This document shows, in pieces, positions 36,611-44,262 of a stretch of DNA of 64,000 nt. Positions within the stretch are counted from its first letter, which is position 1. The number at the start of each line of letters is the position of its first letter. The position numbers and the translations under genes were made by a program. Location: NCBI GenBank assembly GCA_949290645.1, contig CASESG010000002.1, positions 1 through 64,000 on the forward strand. The letters run 5' to 3'. The notes below the pieces were generated by a model that made no database searches, was not told where the DNA came from, and saw nothing but the letters and a program-made list of their open reading frames with translations. The DNA comes from an uncultured Bacillota bacterium. Lineage in GTDB: Bacteria; Bacillota_I; Bacilli_A; RFN20; CAG-288.

Positions 36611-38067
36611 CAGAACTCCTCCTCGTCATCCGTCGCCACGTTGAACAGGCAGTGCTCCTTGTCGAAGATGAAGCGCATGTCGCCAGTCTGTCCGTTGCGG
36701 TTCTTGATCAGGGTGACGTCGATCGAGGAAATCGGATTGGAGGCGTCCATGCGCGGAGTGTCGTCCGTGTTCTTGCTCGAACCCTTGACCTCACCACCCA
36801 GGGCATAGTAGTCCTTGCGGTAGAGCATCAGGATCAAGTCGGCATCCTGCTCGATGGCACCCGAATCGCGGAGGTCGGAAATCATCGGCTTGTGGTTCTC
36901 GCGCTTCTCCGGGTCACGGGAAAGCTGGGAGAGGACGACAAGCGGGACGTCAATCTGACGGGCCAAGGACTTGAGCTGACGGGAGATGGAAGCGACTTCC
37001 GCCTGGCGGTTGTCGGCCTTCTCGCCCGTGATGAGACCGAGGTAGTCGATGGCGATCAATCCCACGTTGGGAATCAGGTTCTTGACCTTCTTGCATTTCG
37101 AGACGATGTCCTGGATCTTCGACCCCGGGCTGTCGTCAATGTAGAAGGGAAGGCTGGAAAGCTCCTGGAGGCCTCTCTGAAGATTGTTGGCTCGACTGGA
37201 CTCCTCCGGGTTGCTGGCGGTGACGATGACGTGGTTGGCCTTGGAGCCGGGTTGGTATTCGAAGGAGTTGATCTCGTCGGTCGAAAGGTTGGCGGTGAGG
37301 GAGAGAAGACGCATCGCGATGCTCTCGGCCTTCATCTCCAAGGAGAAAAAGATGACCGGCGTTCCTCTCCGTGCGACCTGATAGAGGATATTGAGGGCGA
37401 AGGCCGTCTTTCCGACAGAAGGACGGGCACCGACGATCGTGATCTCGCCTTTCTTCCAGCCCTTCGTCAGGCGGTCGAGATTAGAGAATCCGGTTTCAAG
37501 GCCGGTGACACCATTGGGCTTCTTGCCATAGAGCTGGAACTCCCTCGTCTGGTGGACCAGCTGATTGACAAGGCTCTCGCTGACTTCGGACATCTTCATG
37601 ATCTGGGCGACACGGCGTTTCTGCGTGATCTCCAGGATGGAAGCTTCCGAATTACCGATGAAATCGGGAATGTCCGCAATCGGTTTCGTCTGGGCATCGG
37701 TCTCGATGTCGTGCAGACGGCGCAAAAATTTGTTCAGCAGAGAGCGGTCGCGAAGGATGTTGACCGCCGCCTGGACCGGGCCGGGAACCGCCACCTTGGG
37801 GATGTTGAGGAAGTACTCGTCTCCACCGACGCGGTCATAGGTCTTGTTGTTTCGCATCTCCTCGATGACCGTCGCGGCATTGGGTTGGATGTTCCTTTTC
37901 GCAAGCTCGCCAAAAGTGTGGTAGATGAGACGGTTTCGCTCATCGAGAAAATCGTCGTCCTCCAGCTGCGGGGCGATCGTGAGGTAGTCGTTTCCGGTCT
38001 CGTCCGAAAGGATGTCGGCGAGGATGGAGATTTCGTTGAGATCGAGATTCGAATTCTCTCCGGCCAT
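36610..38067 (-). CDS. dnaB: Replicative DNA helicase DnaB
   Basis: The hexameric helicase that opens the replication fork. The 485-residue chain has an N-terminal helical domain, a linker, and the RecA-like core with Walker A GARPSVGKTAFALNI, Walker B LIAIDYLGLI, VVLSQLSRDPEKR and LRDSGAIEQDAD. It overlaps rplI by a few bases (TAATG). The rplI-dnaB order is standard in Bacillota. Confidence 0.97.
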   Translation of the reverse strand: MAGENSNLDLNEISILADILSDETGNDYLTIAPQLEDDDFLDERNRLIYHTFGELAKRNIQPNAATVIEEMRNNKTYDRVGGDEYFLNIPKVAVPGPVQAAVNILRDRSLLNKFLRRLHDIETDAQTKPIADIPDFIGNSEASILEITQKRRVAQIMKMSEVSESLVNQLVHQTREFQLYGKKPNGVTGLETGFSNLDRLTKGWKKGEITIVGARPSVGKTAFALNILYQVARRGTPVIFFSLEMKAESIAMRLLSLTANLSTDEINSFEYQPGSKANHVIVTASNPEESSRANNLQRGLQELSSLPFYIDDSPGSKIQDIVSKCKKVKNLIPNVGLIAIDYLGLITGEKADNRQAEVASISRQLKSLARQIDVPLVVLSQLSRDPEKRENHKPMISDLRDSGAIEQDADLILMLYRKDYYALGGEVKGSSKNTDDTPRMDASNPISSIDVTLIKNRNGQTGDMRFIFDKEHCLFNVATDDEEEF

Positions 38068-38522
38068 TATTTCTTCTCTTTCAGGGAGACGTGGACCTTG
38101 ACGTCCGCAAAGACGCCCTTGAAGAGCTCAAAGCGCAGAGTCGTCATTCCGAAGCCGTTGACGATGACGTTCTTGTCGACGATCATCTTCTTGTCCAGAG
38201 CGATGCCCTTCTTCTTCATCGCCTCGATGACTTCCTTGTATGAGACCGTGCCGATCATCTCGCCTCGGCGCCCAGCCGGCGCCTCGAATTCCAGGGTGAT
38301 GTTGCTGATCTCCTTGGCCGTCTCGCGGGCCTTTGCCGCCATCTCGGCCTCTTCCTTGCGGAGGATCTCCATCTCCTTCTCGTATTCCTTCCGTGCCTTC
38401 TCCGTATAGAGGACTCCAAAGCCTCTGGGAATGATGTAGTTGGCTCCGTATCCGTCCGAGACGTCGACGATCTCGCCTTTCTTTCCGACCTTGTTCAGGT
38501 CCTTCTTCATCAAGACTTTCAT
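38067..38522 (-). CDS. rplI: Ribosomal protein bL9
   Basis: This 151-residue large-subunit protein starts KVLMKKDLNKVGKKGEIVDVSDGYGANYIIPRG, the typical bL9 N-terminal lobe. It then has a long linker helix rich in Glu and Lys, and the C-terminal lobe. I start at 38522, 13 nt after gdpP, with GGA-rich sequence upstream; the longer frame to 38564 overlaps gdpP. Confidence 0.96.
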   Translation of the reverse strand: MKVLMKKDLNKVGKKGEIVDVSDGYGANYIIPRGFGVLYTEKARKEYEKEMEILRKEEAEMAAKARETAKEISNITLEFEAPAGRRGEMIGTVSYKEVIEAMKKKGIALDKKMIVDKNVIVNGFGMTTLRFELFKGVFADVKVHVSLKEKK

Positions 38523-38535
38523 GTTCTTTTCCTCC

Positions 38536-40536
38536 TTATCCGTTGTTGGGCGAAATGATGACATCGTCCAAGTATTCGTTGAGCTTGTCCTTGATCTGAT
38601 TGACGACCTCCTCGATCGACACGTCGTGGAAGGTCGCCGCCGCCATCGTCAGATGGCCGCCTCCTCCGAGAGTCTCCATCAGCTTCTGGCAGTTGACCTC
38701 ACCGGAGGAGCGACAGGAGATCTTGACCGTATGGCTGTCGGTCTTTCCGACGGCCATGGCGCAGAGAATGCCGCGCAAAGAGGAGAGCTCGTTTGCCGCG
38801 ATCGACAGGGTCGCATCCATGAAGTAGGTATCCTCCGGCCCTGTGGCCAGAAGGACATCCGTCATCGGCACCTGCACGTTGCTGGTGATGAGATTCTTCC
38901 TCTTGTAGTCGTCGAGATTCTCCTTGAGGAGGTCGTCGACCTTGGCCGTGTCGGCCTTGTAGTTCTTCAGCTGGGAGCAGGCCTCGAAGGTCGCCGCCGA
39001 AGTCTTCTCCTTGAAGAAGCGAGTGTCCAGGGAGATGCCCGCCAGAAGCAGGGTCGCCGTCCTCCGGTCGATCGCGATGTCGTCCTGGCTGTAGGTGATG
39101 AAGGAGGTGAGGATCTCGCTTGTCGAGGAAGCGGAGGTGTCGATGTGGGGGAAGACCGGATTGTCGATCTTCTTCTTTCCTGGCCGGTGATGGTCGATGA
39201 AGGCGACATAGGAGGCCTTCTGGGCGATGTCGCTGAACATCGACAGGTCGAAGGAGTTGTGGTCGACAAGGACCAGAAGGGTCTTGTCGTCGAGATATTC
39301 GAGAGCTTCCTTCATGTTCAGGAAGACTTCCTTCTTCTCGTCACTCCGATAGAGGGTATCCACGGCAAGACGGGTCGCGTTGTCCACCAGCTGCTCCTCG
39401 AAGCAACACTTGCACTTGACGCCGTACTTGCGGCAGAGCAGATAGACGCCGACTTCTCCGCCCAGGGCATCGAGGTCGCAGTTCTTGTGTCCCATGACCA
39501 AGACCTTGTCGTACTTGCTGTCGCGCAGGTTGGTGACGAAGGCGTTGGAGAGAGAGCGGGTCTCGACGCGGTTGCGGGAGGGCTGAAGCTCGGATTTCCC
39601 GCCGTAGAAGGTCATGGAGTGGGAGAATGGAGCGACGACCGTCTGATCTCCGCCACGAGAAAGAGCGACATCCAGGGCCGAGGCCGCCATGTCCGAGAGC
39701 TTGGAATAGTCCGGGAAGTCGTAGGCGATGCCAAGGGAGATCGTGAATCCTTCCGTCTCCTTCCGCACCTTGTCGACGATGGAGAACTTGTCCTCGACCA
39801 GATGGTCGTACTTCTCCTTCGTGGTGATGAGGATGTAGCGGTCCTGCTGGATCTGTCTCAGCAGGGAGTCGTTGCTCTCGATGTAATCCGTGATGATGCT
39901 TTTGGCTTTGAAGACCGCACCGGCGAATTTCGTCTCGTCGCCCATGGCCTGCTGGACATCGTAGTAGTTGTCGATGGCGAGATAGCCGATGACCGGGGCC
40001 GTCTTCTTCCGGTAGCTGTCCATGTTGACGTATTCCGTCGTCTCCTTGAAGACATAGAGACGGGCCTCGGGAAGAAGCTTGACCTTGAAGATGTGCGAGT
40101 TGTCCTTGATCTCGACCTTCTCCCACTGCCCGTCCTTGCTCACCTTGGAGAGCTCCGGCAGGGATTCCTGGATCTTGGTGTCGACAAGGTCGGGAATGCG
40201 GGAAGCCAAGAAATCGTTGACCCAGATGATGTTGTCGTTGCTGTCGCAGACAAGAAGGCCAACTTCGCCGAAGGTATAGGCTTCGTCCAGGTCGTTGCTC
40301 AGGATCTCGGCGCTGGTCATCTCCGTCTTGCCCTTGTGCCTCTTGATCAGGATGGAGAAGACAAGGCCCAGGATCGCATCGTAGACGACAAAGGCCGAGG
40401 AAACCAAAGCCAGGACAAAGAAGCTCCCTTGGTAGGAGAGATAGATATGGAGCAGGATCAAGATCGTGAGGGCGATGATTTCCACAAGGAGGGAGACAAA
40501 GAGGAAAAGACGATGTTTCTTGATGAGAGAGTACAT
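38536..40536 (-). CDS. gdpP: Cyclic-di-AMP phosphodiesterase GdpP
   Basis: GdpP degrades the second messenger c-di-AMP at the membrane. The 666-residue chain has two membrane helices (about 10-34 and 38-64), a PAS-like region, a degenerate GGDEF domain, then DHH and DHHA1 domains with MGHKNCDLDALGG and FIDHHRPGKK, and the end block GGGGHLTMAAATF. The start at 40536 has GGAGG 5 nt upstream; the frame to 40563 has none. TATAAT lies just upstream. It leads the gdpP-rplI-dnaB-walJ-rlmH run. Confidence 0.95.
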   Translation of the reverse strand: MYSLIKKHRLFLFVSLLVEIIALTILILLHIYLSYQGSFFVLALVSSAFVVYDAILGLVFSILIKRHKGKTEMTSAEILSNDLDEAYTFGEVGLLVCDSNDNIIWVNDFLASRIPDLVDTKIQESLPELSKVSKDGQWEKVEIKDNSHIFKVKLLPEARLYVFKETTEYVNMDSYRKKTAPVIGYLAIDNYYDVQQAMGDETKFAGAVFKAKSIITDYIESNDSLLRQIQQDRYILITTKEKYDHLVEDKFSIVDKVRKETEGFTISLGIAYDFPDYSKLSDMAASALDVALSRGGDQTVVAPFSHSMTFYGGKSELQPSRNRVETRSLSNAFVTNLRDSKYDKVLVMGHKNCDLDALGGEVGVYLLCRKYGVKCKCCFEEQLVDNATRLAVDTLYRSDEKKEVFLNMKEALEYLDDKTLLVLVDHNSFDLSMFSDIAQKASYVAFIDHHRPGKKKIDNPVFPHIDTSASSTSEILTSFITYSQDDIAIDRRTATLLLAGISLDTRFFKEKTSAATFEACSQLKNYKADTAKVDDLLKENLDDYKRKNLITSNVQVPMTDVLLATGPEDTYFMDATLSIAANELSSLRGILCAMAVGKTDSHTVKISCRSSGEVNCQKLMETLGGGGHLTMAAATFHDVSIEEVVNQIKDKLNEYLDDVIISPNNG

Positions 40537-40596
40537 TAGAACCTCCTTCGTATCGCTCATCAATTATAGAACAGAAAAGGGTGAGAAACAAACAGC

Positions 40597-41223
40597 TCAC
40601 TTCTTGAAAGAAGTGACCCGATTGTCCAGAAGGATCAAGCCCCAGATCCGACGGGGATGAGAGCCTCTAAGCACTTCAAGACTCTGGCGGAAGGTCTCCC
40701 CGGTCGTGAAGACGTCGTCGAACAAAATCACGTTCTTCCCCTGAACCAAGGAAGATTCCGAAGTGAGGGAGATTTCCTGTTTTTCCAACCTCTTGGCCAA
40801 GGTTCGATTCTTCTGGCTCTTTCCTTCCTTGCTCAGAACCGAGACGGAAGGTAAACCAATCGAGGAGAGCATCTCCGCAAGATGATCGAACCCCCTTCTC
40901 TCGATGCTCTTTGCGGAACTCGGACAAGGGACGATCTTCTTTCCCAAGGCGAACTGGCGCACCAGAAGCTTGAGGGGATAGAGGAAGAACGAGCGTAGCT
41001 CATAATCCATCTGCTCTTTGTATTGAATCAATAACCTTTCTAGGAAGAAATTGAATTTATAAAGGAATAACACTTTAATTCCGTAGATTTTTTCGTAAGA
41101 CAATTCATATTCGATTTGTGAAAGACATTCATCGCATATGTGAACGTCCCCTTCCAGAAGCAAGCGAATCGGAGCGGCCGAGAACTCCTTCATGCAGCTA
41201 AGGCAATATCTTCTTTCGGCCAT
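40597..41223 (-). CDS. comFC: ComFC-like phosphoribosyltransferase-domain protein
   Basis: This 208-residue protein has a four-Cys zinc site (CLSC, CDEC), VPCPSS, RGFDHLAEML and the PRPP loop VILFDDVFTTGET. ComFC aids uptake of single-stranded DNA in competence. The start overlaps comFA by 26 nt, as is common. A patch near 41040-41110 (residues 40-60) is much more A/T-rich than the rest of the gene. Confidence 0.9.
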   Translation of the reverse strand: MAERRYCLSCMKEFSAAPIRLLLEGDVHICDECLSQIEYELSYEKIYGIKVLFLYKFNFFLERLLIQYKEQMDYELRSFFLYPLKLLVRQFALGKKIVPCPSSAKSIERRGFDHLAEMLSSIGLPSVSVLSKEGKSQKNRTLAKRLEKQEISLTSESSLVQGKNVILFDDVFTTGETFRQSLEVLRGSHPRRIWGLILLDNRVTSFKK

Positions 41224-42349
41224 AGGACTCGATCTCCTTGATGCTCTCCCTCATCGCCTTTGTCTCCTCCTCGGCCAGGTAATAGACCTTTCCCGAGGGA
41301 GCTTCCTTCTTTCTTCCGACTCTGCCGGAGATCTGGATTAGGGTCTCCTTGTCATAGATCGGGCTTGAGGCATCGTAGACGATGACCTGCAAGTCCTTGA
41401 CCGTCACTCCCCTCTCGAGGATGGAAGTCGTCACAAGGAAAGAATACTCTCCCTTCTTGAAGCGGGCGATGTCCCTTGCCCTCTCCTCTTCCTTGGACGA
41501 GACAAAGCTTCCTCCGTCCAAAAAGAAGGAGAGGAAACGGAAGACCTTCCTCCCTCTCTCGATGCTGGGGACGAAGACGAAGACGGGTCTTCCTTTCTCC
41601 CTCAACATGCGCAGCAGGGAAAGACAACGCACAGGCATGAGCAGAGGAGAGGCAAGGACCACTTCCGGAACCGGGACCCTTCCGTGGTGATAGCGCTCGA
41701 AAAGCTCCAGGACCACTCCTCTCTCCTTCATCTCCCGGATGTCCTTCTCCGTCGCCGTCGCCGAGAGCAGGATTCTTCTTCCCCGGACGCTGTTCTCGAA
41801 GAAGTGGTGAAGCACCTCATCCCCGCGATAGGGAAAGGCGTCGATCTCGTCGAGGACGAGCAGGTCGAAATACTGCGGATAGCGATAGAGCTGATGGGTC
41901 GTCAGACAGAGGATGTCCGCGTTGAGCCTTTCGCTGTGCCCGCCGTAGACGGCACAGACACTTGCCAAGGGGAAGCTTTCCTCGAAGCGCGGAAGAAGGT
42001 CGGCGACGACATCCTTCCTGGGTGTCGCAAAGCCGACATGCTTCCTTCTTATCAGGTAGTCTTCCATCGCCGCATAGACAAGCTCGGTCTTCCCCGCCCC
42101 GGTCACCGCATGGATGAGGACATCCCTTCCCTCCTTCAGGGCGAGGACGACCTTATGGCTGATCTCCTTCTGGGCGGGGCTCAGCTCATAATTAAGCTGC
42201 AGGAAGATTCCCGGTTGGACGACATAGTCGGGATCGGCCTTCTCTCCGCAAAAGGAAAGGCAGGCCCGACAATAGGGCATTCCCTTCCGGTAGCCGATCT
42301 TGGCTGGGTCCTTGTTGCCACAGTGCGGACAGATGAATTCTCCCATCAC
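41198..42349 (-). CDS. comFA: ComFA-like DNA uptake ATPase
   Basis: This 383-residue superfamily 2 helicase has an N-terminal zinc finger (CPHC, CRAC), Walker A AVTGAGKTELV, DEAD-type motif LVLDEIDAFPY, motif III LSATATEKD, and C-terminal motifs TTSILERGVTVKDLQV and QISGRVGRKK. ComFA pulls transforming DNA into the cell. The frame begins GTG-ATG with no ribosome site visible, so the start is less certain than the identity. Confidence 0.92.
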   Translation of the reverse strand: MMGEFICPHCGNKDPAKIGYRKGMPYCRACLSFCGEKADPDYVVQPGIFLQLNYELSPAQKEISHKVVLALKEGRDVLIHAVTGAGKTELVYAAMEDYLIRRKHVGFATPRKDVVADLLPRFEESFPLASVCAVYGGHSERLNADILCLTTHQLYRYPQYFDLLVLDEIDAFPYRGDEVLHHFFENSVRGRRILLSATATEKDIREMKERGVVLELFERYHHGRVPVPEVVLASPLLMPVRCLSLLRMLREKGRPVFVFVPSIERGRKVFRFLSFFLDGGSFVSSKEEERARDIARFKKGEYSFLVTTSILERGVTVKDLQVIVYDASSPIYDKETLIQISGRVGRKKEAPSGKVYYLAEEETKAMRESIKEIESYGRKKILP

Positions 42350-42375
42350 TTATATGGACGGGAAGAGAGTATTTT

Positions 42376-43092
42376 TTACAGCGATTCTTCGATCTTGCAC
42401 TTGAAGGAGAGCTCTCCCCGGCGATAGCCGCAGTAGTAATCTCCCTTCCGATAGACCAGGATCTTGTCTCCCAAGAGGCACTCCTTCTCAAAGTCGAGCT
42501 CGAGAGTCTTGATTCGTCCCTGGATTCCCGCCTTCTCGACGAGGCGGAAGTAGATGGTGTTGTTCAGGTGATGATTGCTGTCGATGTCCTTTTCCGAGAC
42601 GACGTATTCCAAGCAAGGAGAGGAGACTTCCTCTTCCTCAAGGGCGGTCAGCTCCTCGTCGAAGACATCAGGCAGGGAGAGGACGTCCTCCTTGAGTCCT
42701 TCCATCCTCTCGCAGAGAGGATCGGTCAAGACGATCCTTCTCCGCTTCTCATCGATCAGAACCCAGAGGGTCTTCAGAAGCAGGATCCTCTTTCCGGATT
42801 CGTCCTCGAGAAAGCAGTCGCGGAGAAAGGAGACCCTTCCAGGCATCAGGGCGTAGGTGACAAGGCGGATCTTCCCTTCCTTGGGGAAAGGGGCGAGAAA
42901 CTTCGCCTTGATCCGGCACAGGACATAAAGCAGGTGCCTGGGAAGATAGAAGTCCTTTCCGATGTCGATTTCCTCCGCATGTCTGGTCGCCGCCTTCTGG
43001 AAGGCCTGGAAGAGGGAGTAGAGATCGACGTTTCCGTTCTCGTCCAAGGGGAGGGCGTCGATCCATTCCTCGTGAATCACGTTCTTGTTCAT
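42376..43092 (-). CDS. Acyl-ACP thioesterase
   Basis: This 238-residue double hot-dog protein matches the bacterial acyl-ACP thioesterase family (FatA/FatB related). It shows TRHAEEIDIG at the first hot-dog, VTYALMPGRVSFLRD, and VSEKDIDSNHHLNNTIYFRLVEKA, with the Asp-x-x-x-His-x-x-N element. It releases free fatty acids from acyl carrier protein. The start at 43092 follows the HAD stop by one base, with AAAGGAG upstream. FakA-type fatty acid kinase at the end of the window would be a partner route, though not linked here. Confidence 0.85.
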   Translation of the reverse strand: MNKNVIHEEWIDALPLDENGNVDLYSLFQAFQKAATRHAEEIDIGKDFYLPRHLLYVLCRIKAKFLAPFPKEGKIRLVTYALMPGRVSFLRDCFLEDESGKRILLLKTLWVLIDEKRRRIVLTDPLCERMEGLKEDVLSLPDVFDEELTALEEEEVSSPCLEYVVSEKDIDSNHHLNNTIYFRLVEKAGIQGRIKTLELDFEKECLLGDKILVYRKGDYYCGYRRGELSFKCKIEESL

Positions 43093-43093
43093 T

Positions 43094-43834
43094 CTAAAAG
43101 AGTTCTCCTTTCTCAAGAAGGTCGATCATCTCGTCATAGCTCTTGATCTCGGAATAGCGGATGGAAGAGAAGTCATCGAGGAAGGAGCGGAAGGCGAGAG
43201 GATTCTCCCTGTCGAAGTTGAGCCAATAGGAGCGAGCGAAGCCGGCATGGAACGAGCCGTTGACATCGGCCAGGAAGGAATCGCCAACGTAGACAGTCTC
43301 CTCGCTCCTCTTTCCCAGAAGGTGAAGGCCGGCATCGAAGAAGAGCTTGTTGGGCTTCTTGACCCCGACGGTCGCCGAGCCCAGAAAGAAGCGGAAGGCA
43401 TGTCCCGGAAGGAGACGCTTGACGATGGCGAAAGTCTCCGCATCGTCATAGACCGTGTTGGAGAGGATGGCATAGGGAATCTCTTTTTCTTCCAGAGCCT
43501 TGAGGAAGGAAGAGACCTTCTCCACCGGCTTGGGAGCGAGATTGGTGAGGATCTCGTGGGTGCAGACTTCCAGGGGACAGTCGAGCTTGATGTCGAAGAG
43601 AAGAACGACCAAGGAGAGCAATTGGCCGATCTGGATCTCATACGGGCTCATGCTGAAGTAATAACGGCGGAAGAAATCCTGGGCGAAGAGATGAACCTCC
43701 TTGAAGTCCACCGCCGAGCGATTGACACAGTGCCTTTCCAAGGTCAACGTGTTCCAGTCGTCCCTTTTGGCCTCGAAAGTGATGAGCGTGCTCCAGCAGT
43801 CGAAGAGAACCGCACCCTTGTTCTTCTTGTCCAT
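43094..43834 (-). CDS. HAD-family hydrolase
   Basis: This 246-residue protein has motif I LFDCWSTL (nucleophile Asp12), motif II AILSNT, a Lys in VGVKKPN, and motif IV YVGDSFLAD. The second Asp of the DxD pair in motif I is Trp, as in some dehalogenase-like members, so it may not be a normal phosphatase. The start at 43834 has GGGAGGAG upstream, and TACAAT lies just before that. It leads the operon HAD - thioesterase - comFA - comFC. Confidence 0.85.
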   Translation of the reverse strand: MDKKNKGAVLFDCWSTLITFEAKRDDWNTLTLERHCVNRSAVDFKEVHLFAQDFFRRYYFSMSPYEIQIGQLLSLVVLLFDIKLDCPLEVCTHEILTNLAPKPVEKVSSFLKALEEKEIPYAILSNTVYDDAETFAIVKRLLPGHAFRFFLGSATVGVKKPNKLFFDAGLHLLGKRSEETVYVGDSFLADVNGSFHAGFARSYWLNFDRENPLAFRSFLDDFSSIRYSEIKSYDEMIDLLEKGELF

Positions 43835-43981
43835 CGTTTCTTCTCCTCCCGCGTGAAATTGTATCATCTCCGGGTCGAAAAGACGATGAAAAACACGATG
43901 GCTGTCCTTTCCTTGGAAAAGCACTGCATTAACAACTTGATTCAATGGAATGGTGAACAATTACTTCGATGTGAAATTTCA

Positions 43982-44097
43982 TTGCCTTTCTTCGAAAGAA
44001 AAGGTAGAATGTCACCAGCAGTAAAAGCCAATTCAATTCCATTGAATAGCACACAGGCAAAGCCCACTGGATTCTTCTCGAAACAGTGGGTTTTTCC
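43982..44097 (+). ncRNA. Candidate small RNA or leader attenuator
   Basis: TTGCCT (43982), a 17-nt spacer and TAGAAT (44005) form a + strand promoter. A 7-bp stem (44063-44069 with 44084-44090) followed by five T ends the unit after about 80 nt. The gene to the left is on the other strand. The next + gene starts at 44263 and has its own promoter, so this is either a small RNA or an attenuated upstream start for that gene. Confidence 0.45.
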
Positions 44098-44181
44098 TTT
44101 CTTGGAGGGCTCAAGGACAACCGCGAGAGAAGAGCGTCAAGTTGTTTCCACCATTTTTTCACAGAGATCGATAGATATTTC

Positions 44182-44210
44182 TTGTCTCGGGGTTTCGGCA
44201 ATGCTATATT
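44182..44210 (+). promoter_or_regulatory. Promoter of the 901-residue membrane protein gene
   Basis: TTGTCT, a 17-nt spacer and an extended -10 (TGCTATATT, box at 44205-44210) precede the gene. The leader of about 46 nt ends in GGAGG 9 nt before the ATG. Confidence 0.7.
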
Positions 44211-44262
44211 TATTCGTGAATATTGGGAATCAGACGTTTCTGAGAAATGGAGGCTTTCGCAC

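Noticed and set aside
40597-40616. Inverted repeat at the comFC stop as a terminator
   Set aside because: The 9-bp stem lies in the end of the coding region and is followed by TGTTTGTTT on the - strand, too weak to list.
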